DNA from: Hydrogenophaga sp. PBL-H3
GTDB lineage: Bacteria; Pseudomonadota; Gammaproteobacteria; Burkholderiales; Burkholderiaceae_C
Direction: 5' to 3'
Assembly: GCF_010104355.1 (NCBI RefSeq)
Contig: NZ_CP044972.1
Span: 620,001 to 684,000, forward strand
Length of the DNA stretch: 64,000 nt
Position numbers and translations under genes: made by a program. The notes under the pieces were generated by a model that was given only the letters and a program-made list of their open reading frames with translations, made no database searches and was not told the DNA's origin. Below are positions 7,891 to 16,773 of the stretch, in pieces (the first letter of the stretch is position 1; each line of letters opens with the position of its first letter).

Positions 7891-10310
7891 GGTTTGTCGC
7901 TGTTGTTGAGGGCTTGTTGGCGAGCGGTTTCGCGGTAGAGCTGGTCGCGCCCGCTCTCGTAGGGGCGGGGCCACTGCAGGGCGCGGGTCTGCAGCTTGGC
8001 GGCTTCGTGCAGGGTCCAGGCCGGGTCGGCCAGGTGGGGGCGGGCCACGGCGCAGAGGTCGGCGCGGCCGGCGGCGATGATGCTGTTGGCGTGGTCGGCT
8101 TCTTGAATAGCGCCCACCGCCATTGTCAAAATGCCGGCCTCGTTGCGCACGCGGTCGGCGAACGGGGTCTGGTACATGCGGCCGTAGACGGGCTTGGCCG
8201 CGCGCGTGGTCTGGCCCGAGGACACGTCGATCACGTCGCAGCCGGCGGCCTTGAACAGCCGCGCAATTTCAACCGCGTCGTCGGGCGTGTTTCCACCCGG
8301 CGCCCAGTCGTGCGCGGAGATGCGCACGCTCATGGGCCGGTCCGCCGGCCACGCGGCGCGCATGGCGGCAAACACCTCCAGCGGGTAGCGGCAGCGGTTG
8401 GCCAGCGAGCCGCCGTACCCGTCGGTGCGTTGGTTGGTCAGCGGGCAGATGAAGGCCGAGAGCAGATAGCCGTGCGCGGCGTGCAGTTCGAGCCAGTCGA
8501 AGCCGGCAGCGGCGGCGCGTTGCGTGGACTCGACGAAGGCGGCGGTGAGTGCGTCCATGTCGGCGCGGGTCATGGCGCGCGGCACCTGGTTTTGTGGGCC
8601 GTAGGGCACGGCGCTGGCGGACATGACGGGCCAGTTGCCGTCGGGCAAGGGTTCGTCGATACGCTCCCAGCCGAGCTGCGTGGAACCCTTGGGGCCGCTG
8701 TGGCCGAGCTGGATGCCGATGTGTGCGTGACTCGCGTGCGTGAAATCCACGATGCGCTTGAAGCCCGCTTGCTGCGCGTCGTTCCACAAGCCGGGGCAGC
8801 CCGGTGTGATGCGGCCTTCGGGTGTGGGGCTGGTCATCTCCACCATCACCAGCGCAGCGCCACCGAGCGCGCGCGCGCCCAGGTGCACCAGGTGGTAGTC
8901 GCCCACCGCACCGTCGACCGCGCTGTACTGCGCCATGGGCGAGACGACGATGCGGTTCTTCAGGGTGAGGCCGCGCACCTTAAGCGGCAGCAGCATCGGT
9001 GGTGTGGGGTGCGGGTGTGAGCCCCCACGCTCCGCCGCTGCGCGGGTCGCTGCCCCCCGAGGGGGCTGATCCGGCTTGGGGCGGCCCGGCGCCGGATCGG
9101 CCCTTGCCTCCAGCCACCGTTCGTAGCCTTCGAGCCAACCGGCATCTCGCAAGCGCAAATTCTCGTGGCTGATGCGCTGGCTGCGCGTGAGCAGCGAGTA
9201 CGCGAACTGCTCGACTTCCATGCCGGTGTAGCGGTCCACGTTCTCGAACCACTCGGTGGAGTTGCGCGCGGCGTTCTGGATCTTGAGCACCTCCACGCTG
9301 CGGCGCGCCTCGTAACCCTGCAGCACCTCGGCCACGTCGGCGTTCGCATGGTGCGCGAACTCGTTGGCCAGGTCGATCGCGTCTTCGAGCGCGAGCTTGG
9401 TGCCGCTGCCGATGGAGAAGTGGGCGGTGTGGGCCGCATCGCCCATGAGCACGATGGGCGTACTGCGACCTGCCACATCTGTCCAATGCACCCAGGTCTT
9501 GCAGATCACGCGCGGGAAACGGATCCAGTTGGCCGAGCCGCGCAGGTGCTGCGCGTTGCTGATGAGTGCGTGGCCTTCCAGCCGGTCGGCAAACAGCTTC
9601 TCGCAGAATGCCACGCCCTCGGCCTGTTCCATCTGGTCGATGCCGTGCGCCTTCCACACCGACTCGGGCGTTTCCACGATGAAGGTCGAGGTCTCGCCGT
9701 CGAATTTGTAGGCGTGTGCCTGAAACCAGCCGTGCTCGGTCTGCACGAAATCGAAGGTGAAGGCGTCGAAGGTCTTCTTGGTGCCCAGCCACACAAAGCG
9801 GCATTCGCGCGTGTCGATGTCGGGCTGGAAGGTCTCGGCGTAGCGGGTGCGGATGCGGCTGTTGAGGCCATCGCTGGCGATCACCAGGTCGGCGTTGTAC
9901 TGCCTGGCCAGCGCCTGGTCGTCGGTCACATCGGTTTCGAACACCAGGTTCACGCCCAGGGCCAGGCAACGGTCCTGCAGTATGTTGAGTAGCTTCTTGC
10001 GTCCGATGCCGCAGAAGCCATGGCCACCCGAACGCACGCGACCGCCCTTGTAGAAGACCTCGATGTCGTCCCAGTGGTTGAAGGCCTCGCCGATGAGTGT
10101 GGCCGATTCGGGGTCGGCCGCGCGCAGGTTGCCCAGCGTCTGGTCGGACAGCACCACGCCCCAGCCGAAGGTGTCGAACGGGCGGTTGCGTTCGACCACG
10201 GTGACGGTGAGCGTGGGGTCGCGCTGCTTCATCAGCAGGGCGAAGTAGAGGCCGGCCGGGCCGCCACCGATGCACAGGATGCGCTGGAGCGCCGAGTCTG
10301 GAGTGTTCAT
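7887..10310 (-). CDS. abmA: Fused 2-aminobenzoyl-CoA monooxygenase/reductase (salicylyl-CoA 5-hydroxylase type)
   Basis: An 807-residue bifunctional flavoprotein. The N-terminal half is an FAD-dependent aromatic hydroxylase, with the dinucleotide motif CIGGGPAG at residues 13-20 and the second FAD motif [21 protein letters not shown] at about 290-310. From about residue 439 the C-terminal half is an Old Yellow Enzyme-type FMN reductase ([39 protein letters not shown]). This fusion is characteristic of 2-aminobenzoyl-CoA monooxygenase/reductase, which hydroxylates and then reduces the CoA-activated ring. Residues about 403-437, between the domains, are Pro/Arg/Ala/Gly-rich and are encoded by a dispersed palindromic repeat found elsewhere in the window. 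It is the first gene of the operon. There is no Shine-Dalgarno, and a promoter sits almost at the ATG. Confidence 0.9.
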   Translation of the reverse strand: MNTPDSALQRILCIGGGPAGLYFALLMKQRDPTLTVTVVERNRPFDTFGWGVVLSDQTLGNLRAADPESATLIGEAFNHWDDIEVFYKGGRVRSGGHGFCGIGRKKLLNILQDRCLALGVNLVFETDVTDDQALARQYNADLVIASDGLNSRIRTRYAETFQPDIDTRECRFVWLGTKKTFDAFTFDFVQTEHGWFQAHAYKFDGETSTFIVETPESVWKAHGIDQMEQAEGVAFCEKLFADRLEGHALISNAQHLRGSANWIRFPRVICKTWVHWTDVAGRSTPIVLMGDAAHTAHFSIGSGTKLALEDAIDLANEFAHHANADVAEVLQGYEARRSVEVLKIQNAARNSTEWFENVDRYTGMEVEQFAYSLLTRSQRISHENLRLRDAGWLEGYERWLEARADPAPGRPKPDQPPRGAATRAAAERGGSHPHPTPPMLLPLKVRGLTLKNRIVVSPMAQYSAVDGAVGDYHLVHLGARALGGAALVMVEMTSPTPEGRITPGCPGLWNDAQQAGFKRIVDFTHASHAHIGIQLGHSGPKGSTQLGWERIDEPLPDGNWPVMSASAVPYGPQNQVPRAMTRADMDALTAAFVESTQRAAAAGFDWLELHAAHGYLLSAFICPLTNQRTDGYGGSLANRCRYPLEVFAAMRAAWPADRPMSVRISAHDWAPGGNTPDDAVEIARLFKAAGCDVIDVSSGQTTRAAKPVYGRMYQTPFADRVRNEAGILTMAVGAIQEADHANSIIAAGRADLCAVARPHLADPAWTLHEAAKLQTRALQWPRPYESGRDQLYRETARQQALNNSDKP
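9021..9100. repeat. Palindromic REP-like repeat copy within the abmA linker
   Basis: This stretch shares most of its sequence with the intergenic copy at 22527-22601: the blocks CCCCCACGCTCC, CGCTGCGCGGGTCGCTGCCC, a CCCCC/GGGGG hairpin, then CTTGG and GCGGCCCGGCGC. Here it lies inside a coding region and is read in frame as the linker between the monooxygenase and reductase domains of abmA. The low-complexity peptide it encodes belongs to neither flanking domain. Confidence 0.7.
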
Positions 10311-10330
10311 GTCTAATTAGTTTAGACATG
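10308..10330. promoter_or_regulatory. Operator palindrome and promoter over the abmA start
   Basis: Two 9-base arms, CATGTCTAA (10308-10316) and TTAGACATG (10322-10330), are perfect reverse complements around a 5-base spacer; the left arm contains the abmA start codon. On the minus strand a plausible sigma70 promoter overlaps it: -35 TTGAAG (10346-10341), 16-base spacer, -10 TAAACT (10324-10319). This predicts transcription starting within a few bases of the ATG, so the mRNA would be leaderless or nearly so. The size and symmetry fit a MarR-type site, probably bound by the operon's own MarR protein. Confidence 0.6.
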
Positions 10331-10430
10331 AATTATTCAGCTTCAATCGGGTTTACCCGAATCTGTTGGTACCCCTGCCCGTATGGAGGCCTTTGGTGCA
10401 ACAATGAATCACAGCCCCAAGGAGGCCAAC

Positions 10431-10757
10431 ATGTCTGTGTACCGATTCAAGTCCCGCGAAACGGGCGACCTGGTGATGCTGGCGCAGCACGGCAAGCGCC
10501 TGTTGGACATTCTCGGCAAGGACCCCTCGGGTCCGGGGATCGTGCTGCACCAGCAGATGCCGGCCGCCATCCAGGCCATTCGCGATGCCGTCGTGCTCGA
10601 AGAAGCCGAACAGAAAAGGTTGCGCGAAGAAGCCGTGGCCAAGGGTGACGTGCCCCCCGAGTTCGATCAGGTCAGCCTGCGCATGCGCAGCGCGCCATTC
10701 ATCGAGATGATGCAGCGCTGCGAGAAGGCTGCGGTCGACATCGTCTGGGGGGTCTGA
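10431..10757 (+). CDS. DUF1840 domain-containing protein
   Basis: A 108-residue cytoplasmic protein whose sequence (SVYRFKSRETGDLVML, GKRLLDILGKD, GIVLHQQMPAAIQAIRDAV) I recognise as the DUF1840 family, common in Burkholderiales and of unknown function. The start at 10431 is chosen over an upstream in-frame ATG because a strong AAGGAGG lies 6 bases before it. Features include a charged helical middle (EEAEQKRLREEAVAKGD) and a C-terminal MMQRCEKAAVDIVWGV. It is transcribed divergently from abmA across a 120-base gap, but nothing links it to that operon. Confidence 0.85.
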   Translation: MSVYRFKSRETGDLVMLAQHGKRLLDILGKDPSGPGIVLHQQMPAAIQAIRDAVVLEEAEQKRLREEAVAKGDVPPEFDQVSLRMRSAPFIEMMQRCEKAAVDIVWGV

Positions 10758-10759
10758 AC

Positions 10760-10866
10760 GTGGCTCCCCCCGCGTCGCCTGCGGCGCCACCCCCCTGAGG
10801 GGGGCGACACCTGAGGCCGGCGGAGCCGGACCCGCGGTGTCCCTGGGGTGGGACACGCGCGCCGGG
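10760..10866. repeat. Palindromic REP-like intergenic repeat
   Basis: Directly after the DUF1840 gene lies a chain of short hairpins: CGCCTGCGGCG, CCCCCCTGAGGGGGG, GGCCGGCGGAGCCGG and TGTCCCTGGGGTGGGACA. The arrangement resembles the repeats at 9021-9100 and 22527-22601 but is a different subtype. It lies between convergent genes and could act as a transcription or mRNA-end structure. No coding potential is seen. Confidence 0.5.
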
Positions 10867-10889
10867 GAGGGAGTTGTCTTTTCTTCTGT

Positions 10890-11882
10890 TTAGTCCACTT
10901 TGGCGCCGGACGCTTTGACCACCAGCGCCCACTTCGCAATCTCGGCTTCGATCAGCTTCGTGAACTCCGCTGGCGTGTTGCCACTGGGGATCGCGCCCTG
11001 GCCCACCAGGCGCTCCTTCACTGCGGGCAGGCCCAGCGCCTTGGCGGTTTCCTGTTGCAGGCGGTTCACCACTTCGGGCGGTGTGCCGGCCGGTGCCAGC
11101 AGGCCGAACCACGAGCTGGCTTCAAAGCCGGCGAGTGCACCGGCCTCGGCCACCGTGGGGGTGTCGGGCAGCGCGCTGGAGCGCACCGCGCTCGTCACGG
11201 CAAAAGCCTTCAAGCCGCCCGACTGGATGTGCGGCATGGCCGAGGGCAGGTTGTCGAACATCACGTCCACCGCGCCGACCAGCAGGTCGGTGATGGCCGG
11301 GCCGGAGCCGCGGTAGGGAATGTGCGTCATGAAGATGCCGGTACGCGACTTGAACAACTCGCCCGCCAGGTGGATCGACGTGCCGTTGCCGCTGGACGCC
11401 ATGTTGAGCTTGCCAGGGTGGGACTTGGCGTACTTCACGAAGTCGGCCACGTTGTTGATGCCGAGTTCCTGTGCGCGCTTGGTGTTCATCACCATCACGT
11501 TGGGCACGCCGGCCACCAGGGTGATGGGGGCAAAGTCTTTCTGCGGGTCGTAGGGCAGCTTCGAGTACAGCGATTTGTTGATGCCGTGCGTGCCCACGGT
11601 GCCCATCAGCAGCGTGTAGCCATCGCCGGGTGACTTGGCCACCGCTTCGGCGCCGATGTTGCCGCCCGCACCGGCGCGGTTTTCCACCACCACCGGTTGG
11701 CCGAGGGCCCTGGAGAGTTCGGGCGCGAGCGTGCGGGCCAGGATGTCGGTGGTGCCGCCGGGGGCAAACGGCACCAGGATGCGGATCGGCTTGCTCGGCC
11801 AGGCGGCCTGGGCGGCGACCCAGCCCGGGAGGGCGGCGGTGGCCAAGGTGAGTGCGACGAGGGTGCGACGGGAAAGGGTCAT
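10890..11882 (-). CDS. Bug/TctC family tripartite tricarboxylate transporter substrate-binding protein (first copy)
   Basis: A 330-residue periplasmic binding protein of the Bug (Bordetella uptake gene)/TctC family. The signal peptide (residues 1 to about 24, with RR near the N-terminus and AAQAA at the end) is followed by the hallmark [23 protein letters not shown]. Other signatures are [63 protein letters not shown] and the [17 protein letters not shown] loop. The start at 11882 has a good AGGAG 7 bases upstream. No membrane partners (TctA/TctB) lie nearby, which is usual for the many orphan Bug genes in this family of bacteria. The ligand is probably a small carboxylate, identity unknown. 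Confidence 0.92.
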   Translation of the reverse strand: MTLSRRTLVALTLATAALPGWVAAQAAWPSKPIRILVPFAPGGTTDILARTLAPELSRALGQPVVVENRAGAGGNIGAEAVAKSPGDGYTLLMGTVGTHGINKSLYSKLPYDPQKDFAPITLVAGVPNVMVMNTKRAQELGINNVADFVKYAKSHPGKLNMASSGNGTSIHLAGELFKSRTGIFMTHIPYRGSGPAITDLLVGAVDVMFDNLPSAMPHIQSGGLKAFAVTSAVRSSALPDTPTVAEAGALAGFEASSWFGLLAPAGTPPEVVNRLQQETAKALGLPAVKERLVGQGAIPSGNTPAEFTKLIEAEIAKWALVVKASGAKVD

Positions 11883-11970
11883 GTTTGTCTCCTGCTGTGG
11901 TTGCACTGATCAATGTACCGGCTGCGCGCGCAGTGCACACGCTCCTGTGAGACAGCGGAACCGGCCGCAC

Positions 11971-12003
11971 AAAAAAACACAGCCCGCATCGGCGGGCTGT
12001 GTT
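11971..12003 (-). terminator. Rho-independent terminator after the second Bug gene
   Basis: A perfect 12-base stem (11976-11987 with 11992-12003), loop ATCG, is followed on the minus strand by a run of T (AAAAAAA on the plus strand, 11971-11977). It sits 18 bases downstream of the stop of the binding-protein gene at 12021 and separates it from the first Bug gene. Confidence 0.9.
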
Positions 12004-12020
12004 CAGGGGGCGATCAAGCT

Positions 12021-13004
12021 TCAGTCGGCGAACTGGCCGGCTGCGTCGATGGCGGCCTTGAGCTTGTTGATCTCGTTGGCCACGAAAGCCTTGTGGCCTG
12101 CGGGGGTGACACGGTTGTCGGTCACGACGATGGCACCCAGGTCCTCCTGGCTCTTGATGAACTCGGGGTCCTTCAAGGCCACCAGCAGCGCGTCGTTGAG
12201 CTTCTTGGTCACGTCAGCCGGTGTGCCCTTGGGTGCGTACAGGCCGTGCCAGATGGTCAGGTTGAAGCCCTTGAGGCCCATTTCCTGCAGCGACGGGTAG
12301 TCCTTGAGCAGCTTGTGGCTGGACAGTGGCTTGGCCGTGGTCACGGCGAAGGCCTTCACGCGGCCGGCTTCGATCTGCGCGGTGGTGTTGGTGGTCTGGT
12401 CGCACATCACGTCCACCTGACCGCCGATCAGGTCGTTCATGGCCGGGCCCGTGCCGCGGTAGGCAATGGTGGTCATGGACTTGTCGAGCTTGACGGCCGA
12501 TTGCCACATCAGGCCGCAGATGTGGGAGGCTGAACCCAGACCGGCGTGGGCCAGGTTGAGCTTGCCGCCGTTGGCGCGGATATAGGCTTCGAAGTCGCGG
12601 TAGGTGTTGGCGTTGAGTTTGTTGGTGCCCAGCAGGGTCATGGGCACGTCGTTGATCATGCCCAGGTACTCGAAGTCTTCGAGCGGCTTGAACTGCTGCT
12701 TGCGGTACAGGCTGGTGGTGGCGGCCATGCCGATGTGCCACACCAGCAGGGTGTAGCCGTCCGGGTTGGCACGGGCCACTTTGGTGCCGGCGATGGTGCC
12801 GCCTGCGCCCGCTGCGTTTTCCACCACGATGTTGGCGCCGCCCAGGGGCTTGCGCATGGCTTCGGCCAGGCGGCGGGCGACCAGATCGGTCGGGCCGCCA
12901 GCGGCGAAAGGCACCACGAAGGTGATGGGTTTCGCTGGGAAGGCTTGCGCAAAAGCGCCAGCCGAAACAGTGGCTGCCAGAACAACGGCAAGCAGTTTTT
13001 TCAT
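12021..13004 (-). CDS. Bug/TctC family substrate-binding protein (second copy)
   Basis: A 327-residue periplasmic binding protein, paralogous to its downstream neighbour but only moderately similar. The signal peptide is residues 1 to about 21 (MKKLLAVVLAATVSAGAFAQ). Family motifs are FPAKPITFVVPFAAGGPTDLVARRL, IVVENAAGAGGTIAGTKVA, NLAHAGLGSASHICGLMWQ, IAYRGTGPAMNDLIGGQVDVMCDQ and HGLYAPKGTPADV. The start at 13004 has a GGAG site 8 bases before it. It has its own terminator, so it is probably monocistronic. A carboxylate ligand is likely; its identity cannot be told. Confidence 0.92.
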   Translation of the reverse strand: MKKLLAVVLAATVSAGAFAQAFPAKPITFVVPFAAGGPTDLVARRLAEAMRKPLGGANIVVENAAGAGGTIAGTKVARANPDGYTLLVWHIGMAATTSLYRKQQFKPLEDFEYLGMINDVPMTLLGTNKLNANTYRDFEAYIRANGGKLNLAHAGLGSASHICGLMWQSAVKLDKSMTTIAYRGTGPAMNDLIGGQVDVMCDQTTNTTAQIEAGRVKAFAVTTAKPLSSHKLLKDYPSLQEMGLKGFNLTIWHGLYAPKGTPADVTKKLNDALLVALKDPEFIKSQEDLGAIVVTDNRVTPAGHKAFVANEINKLKAAIDAAGQFAD

Positions 13005-13151
13005 GGAAGTCTCCAACGATGGTTTAAGTACCCCGGATGGTATCCCCCATGTGACAGCGGGAAATCGCGGAAATTACGTAGTCGACCGCCGGGGAAAACC
13101 CTTTGCTGCGCTGCGTCCCGACGCGCCACGCGTCGCTGGGTGGCTTGCCTG

Positions 13152-14405
13152 CTACTGGTAGCTGCGTGCGTCCTCGATCACCTTGCCGTCGTTGGGCAGG
13201 CTGCCGGGCGGCACCAGTTGCACGTCGCCGCGCAGCTTGGTGACGTCGCGCACCGCCGTCTCGATCAGGCCGCGCAGGGCGTCGTCGGTCTCGCTGGCCT
13301 CGACCTTCAGGCACATCTGGTCGTTGGCCATTTCACCGCTGATTACCAGGCGCGCCTTGTGCACCTGCGGGAAACGCCGGGCGATGTCGGCCACCTGGGA
13401 GGCGTGCACGAACATGCCCCGCACCTTGGTGGTCTGGTCGGCGCGGCCCATCCAGCCCTTGATGCGGGGTGCCGTGCGGCCCGTGGGGCACTGGCCGCTC
13501 AGGATGGCCGAGAGGTCGCCGGTGCCGAAACGGATCAGCGGGTAAGCCGGGTTCAGCGTGGTCACCACGAGTTCGCCCACTTCACCGTCGGGCACCGGGT
13601 CGCCGGTGCCGGGCCGAACGATCTCGACGATCACCCCCTCGTCGAGCACCAGGCCCTGGCGGGCTTGCGTCTCGTAGGCCACCAGCCCCAGGTCGGCCGT
13701 GGCGTAGGTCTGGTACACGTCCACGCCCTGTTCCTTGAACCAGGCCGTGAGGCTCGGCGGGCAGGCTTCGCCACCGACCGAGGCTTTGGTGAGGCTGCGG
13801 ATATCGGTGCCAGCATCCCGGGCTTTCTCCAGCAGGATGCGCAGGAAGCTGGGGGTGCCGGTGTATGCCGCTGGTTTGAGGTCCACCATCGCGTCGAGTT
13901 GTTGCTCGGTCTGGCCGGTGCCGGCCGGGAACACGGTGCAACCCACGGCGTGCGCACCCGATTCCAGGATGAACGCGCCTGGGGTCATGTGGTAGCTGAA
14001 GCTGTTGTGCACCAGTTCGCCGGCGCGAAAGCCCGCGGCGAACAGAGCGCGGCCAGCGCGCCAGTAATCGCGCCCCGTGCCTTCGGGTTCGTAGATCGGC
14101 CCGGGGCTGGCGAACACGCGCGACATGGCCGGACCCCGCACCAGTGCGGAAAAGCCGCCAAACGCATCGCCGCCTTGCGCGCGCGAGGCCTTCTGGCGCT
14201 CCAGCAACTCGCTCTTGCGCGTGACCGGCAGGCGGGCCAGCGCGGCACGGCTGTTGACGCTGGCGGCGTCCACGTCTTTCAGGATGTCGGCAAACGCCGG
14301 GCTGTTGCGCTGCGCGTGCGCGATCTGCGTGGACAGCGCGGCCATCTGGGCCGCTTCGCGCTCGGCGGGCGATCGGGTTTCGAGGGAGTCGAAGTGGTCG
14401 TTCAT
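13152..14405 (-). CDS. PaaK-like phenylacetate-CoA ligase family protein
   Basis: A 417-residue AMP-forming ligase of the phenylacetate-CoA ligase (PaaK)/coenzyme F390 synthetase family. Recognisable are the N-terminal helical part (AQRNSPAFADIL), SKSELLERQK-like TRKSELLERQK, the central YTGTPSFLRILLEKA, YQTYATADLGLVAYETQ in place of the usual adenine-binding motif, LIRFGTGDLSA, and GWMGRADQTTKVRGMFVHASQVADIA. It activates an aromatic or related acid to its CoA thioester. An upstream in-frame extension runs into the neighbouring ABC gene and is rejected. It is the last gene of the liv-type cluster, 32 bases after the ATPase. Pairing with an ABC importer suggests that the imported acid is the substrate; this is inference. 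Confidence 0.85.
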   Translation of the reverse strand: MNDHFDSLETRSPAEREAAQMAALSTQIAHAQRNSPAFADILKDVDAASVNSRAALARLPVTRKSELLERQKASRAQGGDAFGGFSALVRGPAMSRVFASPGPIYEPEGTGRDYWRAGRALFAAGFRAGELVHNSFSYHMTPGAFILESGAHAVGCTVFPAGTGQTEQQLDAMVDLKPAAYTGTPSFLRILLEKARDAGTDIRSLTKASVGGEACPPSLTAWFKEQGVDVYQTYATADLGLVAYETQARQGLVLDEGVIVEIVRPGTGDPVPDGEVGELVVTTLNPAYPLIRFGTGDLSAILSGQCPTGRTAPRIKGWMGRADQTTKVRGMFVHASQVADIARRFPQVHKARLVISGEMANDQMCLKVEASETDDALRGLIETAVRDVTKLRGDVQLVPPGSLPNDGKVIEDARSYQ

Positions 14406-14437
14406 GGGGGTCTGGTGCGGTGTGTTGAACAGGATGG

Positions 14438-15259
14438 TCAAGCCAGCCAACGCTTTCTGCGTTTGTAGCTCTTCACGTCCTTGAAGCTCTTGCGCTCGCC
14501 GCCGCCCATGCCGAGGTAGAACTCTTTCACGTCCTCGTTGTTGCGCAGGTCGCTGGCCAGGCCGTCCATGACGATGCGGCCGCTCTCCATGATGTAGCCG
14601 TAGTCGGCGTACTTCAGCGCCATGTTGGTGTTTTGCTCGGCCAGCAGGAAGGTGACCTTTTCCTTCTGGTTGAGGTCCTTCACGATCTCGAACACCTCTT
14701 CGACGATCTGCGGCGCCAGGCCCATGGAGGGCTCGTCCAGCAGCATCACGCTGGGGTTGGTCATCAGTGCCCGGCCGATGGCACACATCTGCTGCTCACC
14801 GCCCGAGGTGTAGGCGGCCTGGCTGGTGCGCCGGGTCTTCAGGCGTGGGAAATAGTTGTAGACCTTCTCCAGATTGCGCGCGACCTCGGCCTTGTCCTTG
14901 CGGGTGTAGGAGCCGGTCATGAGGTTTTCCTCGATGGTCAGGTGGGCAAAACAATGCCGCCCTTCCATGACCTGCACCACGCCCCGGTGCACCAGGTCGG
15001 AGGTGCTGAGGTTTTCGATGCGTTCGCCACGCAGCTCGATGCTGCCTTTGGTGACCTCGCCGCGCTCGGCCTTCAGGAGGTTGGAGATGGCGCGCAGGGT
15101 GGTTGTCTTGCCCGCGCCGTTGCCGCCGAGCACGGCCGCGATCTTGCCCTCGGGCACGTTGAGCGACACGCCCTTGAGCACGAGGATCACGTGGTTGTAG
15201 ATGACCTCGATGCCTTGAACGTTGAGGACGGTGTTGGGGGTGCTCTCTGGGGTGGTCAT
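14438..15259 (-). CDS. livF: Branched-chain-type ABC transporter ATPase (LivF)
   Basis: A 273-residue ATPase of the LivF type, one of two nucleotide-binding subunits of a branched-chain amino acid-type (HAAT) importer. Walker A is GGNGAGKTTTL, the signature TSGGEQQMCAIGRAL, Walker B VMLLDEPSMGLAP and the switch region LLAEQNTNMALKYADYGYIMESG, all intact. The start at 15259 (ATG, with AGGA 8 bases upstream) is preferred to a TTG seven codons upstream. Two strong stem-loops separate it from the upstream binding-protein gene. In this cluster the importer probably takes up an aromatic or fatty acid rather than leucine, judged from the flanking CoA ligases. Confidence 0.9.
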   Translation of the reverse strand: MTTPESTPNTVLNVQGIEVIYNHVILVLKGVSLNVPEGKIAAVLGGNGAGKTTTLRAISNLLKAERGEVTKGSIELRGERIENLSTSDLVHRGVVQVMEGRHCFAHLTIEENLMTGSYTRKDKAEVARNLEKVYNYFPRLKTRRTSQAAYTSGGEQQMCAIGRALMTNPSVMLLDEPSMGLAPQIVEEVFEIVKDLNQKEKVTFLLAEQNTNMALKYADYGYIMESGRIVMDGLASDLRNNEDVKEFYLGMGGGERKSFKDVKSYKRRKRWLA

Positions 15260-15280
15260 GGAAGTGTCCTGTGTGGCCAA

Positions 15281-15334
15281 TTCAAAGACCGGCTGTGTGC
15301 AGGTCTTTGAATTGGCGGCTCTTGCGAGCCGCCA
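15281..15334 (-). promoter_or_regulatory. Tandem stem-loops between the binding-protein gene and livF
   Basis: Two perfect inverted repeats lie in the 89-base gap: a 10-base stem (15281-15290 with 15302-15311, TTCAAAGACC) and a 9-base stem (15313-15321 with 15326-15334, TGGCGGCTC, 4-base loop). Neither is followed by a T-run in the transcription direction. They are better explained as mRNA-stabilising or partial-attenuation structures that keep the binding protein more abundant than the rest; this role is inferred. Confidence 0.55.
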
Positions 15335-15348
15335 GGTTCAGCCAGTCA

Positions 15349-16686
15349 TCAGCTCTGGCAATCGGCACCCGTTCTGCGTGTCAGTTTTTTCTCGGCGGCG
15401 TACTTGTCGGCCGCGGCCTTGACCATCGGGCGGATGATCTGCTCATCGCCCTGCAGCCAGTCGGAGGTCCACTCGAACTTGCTGCCGTTCCAGGTGTGCA
15501 CGCGAGCCCACGAGGCACCCATGTGGTCCTGGCAGCTGGTGGAGATCGGGCGCATCACGCCCTTGAAGCCCAGTGCGTCGAGCTTGGCTTGCGTGAGGTT
15601 CAGGTTTTCGTAACCCCAGCGGGCCTGCTCACCCGTCATGACCTTGCCCTTGCCGTAGCGGTCCTGTGCCGCGCGCACGCCTTCCACCGCCAGCATGGCC
15701 GCCTGCAGACCGCGCATGTACAGCACCTGGCCGACTTCTTCCTTCGGTCCCGTGCCCTGGCCCTTGCCATGGATCTTGGTCAGGATTTCCTTGGCCACGG
15801 CAGCTTCGGGTTCGGCGCCGTGCTGCATCATGATGGCGTTGTAGCCCTTGGCGCCCGCGCCCACGTCTTTCACGTCCGGCTCTGCACCAGCCCACCACAC
15901 GCCGTACATCTTCTCGCGCGGGTAGCCCGTGGCCTGCGCTTCCTTCAGCGCGGTGGAGTTCATCACGCCCCAGCCCCAGTTGAGCACGTAGTCGGGGCGG
16001 TTCTGGCGGATCTGCAGCCAGGTGGCCTTCTGCTCCACGCCGGGGTGGGTCACGGGCAGCAGGCTCAGCGTGAAGCCGTGCATGGCGGCGCGTTCCTGCA
16101 GCAGCGGAATGGGTTCCTTGCCGAACGGGCTGTCGTGGTAGACCAGTGCGATCTTCTTGCCCTTGAGCTTGTCGGAACCGCCTTCTTTCTTGGCGATGTG
16201 CTGGATCAACGTGTCGGCGGCCACCCAGTAGGTGCCCGACAGCGGGAAGTTCCACTTGAACACGCCGCCGTCGGCGGACTCGCTGCGGCCATAGCCGGCG
16301 GTGATCAGCGGGATCTTGTCGCCGGGGGCCTTCTCGGTCAGCGCGAAGGTGATGCCGGTGGACAGCGGCTGGAACACGGTGGCGCCGCCGTTCTTGCCCT
16401 TGAGGCGCTCGTAGCACTCCACACCACGGTCGGTGGCGTAGCCGGTTTCGCATTCTTCAAACGACACCTTCACGCCGTTGATGCCGCCACGCTCGTTGAC
16501 CAGCTTGAGGTAGTCGACGTAGCCGTTGGCGAAGGGCACACCGTTGGGCGCGTAGGCGCCCGTGCGGTAGACCAGCACGGGGAAGAATTGCTCCTTGGCT
16601 TGCGCCATGGCAGAGGGTGCCACCAGTGCGGCCGACACGCCCGCACACGCGATGGACACGGACAGAACCAGATTTCGCAGCTTCAT
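15349..16686 (-). CDS. Branched-chain-type ABC transporter substrate-binding protein
   Basis: A 445-residue periplasmic ligand-binding protein of the LivK/HAAT family (type 1 fold), longer than typical amino acid binders. The signal peptide is residues 1 to about 29 (ending PSAMAQ). The mature protein begins with FFPVLVYRTGAYAPNG; LKLVNERGGINGVKVSFEECETGY, GKKIALVYHDSPFGKEPIPLLQE and DYVLNWGWGVMNSTALKEA are clear family segments. Many such 400-450 residue proteins in Burkholderiales sit beside acyl- or aryl-CoA ligases. It lies between livM and livF in a transcription unit that also includes livH, livG and two ligases. The ligand is unknown. Confidence 0.9.
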   Translation of the reverse strand: MKLRNLVLSVSIACAGVSAALVAPSAMAQAKEQFFPVLVYRTGAYAPNGVPFANGYVDYLKLVNERGGINGVKVSFEECETGYATDRGVECYERLKGKNGGATVFQPLSTGITFALTEKAPGDKIPLITAGYGRSESADGGVFKWNFPLSGTYWVAADTLIQHIAKKEGGSDKLKGKKIALVYHDSPFGKEPIPLLQERAAMHGFTLSLLPVTHPGVEQKATWLQIRQNRPDYVLNWGWGVMNSTALKEAQATGYPREKMYGVWWAGAEPDVKDVGAGAKGYNAIMMQHGAEPEAAVAKEILTKIHGKGQGTGPKEEVGQVLYMRGLQAAMLAVEGVRAAQDRYGKGKVMTGEQARWGYENLNLTQAKLDALGFKGVMRPISTSCQDHMGASWARVHTWNGSKFEWTSDWLQGDEQIIRPMVKAAADKYAAEKKLTRRTGADCQS

Positions 16687-16773
16687 TTCGTTGTCTCCTA
16701 ATAAGAATCAAACACACAGACCAACACAAACACCATGACCCTTGGATGCCGGGCGGCTTGCGCCGCTGCGGCC

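Noticed and set aside
12961..13151. Possible small RNA or promoter region between the second Bug gene and the PaaK-like gene
   Set aside because: Only short imperfect palindromes (around ACGCGCCACGCGT) are seen, without a terminator or conserved promoter, so there is no support for a feature.
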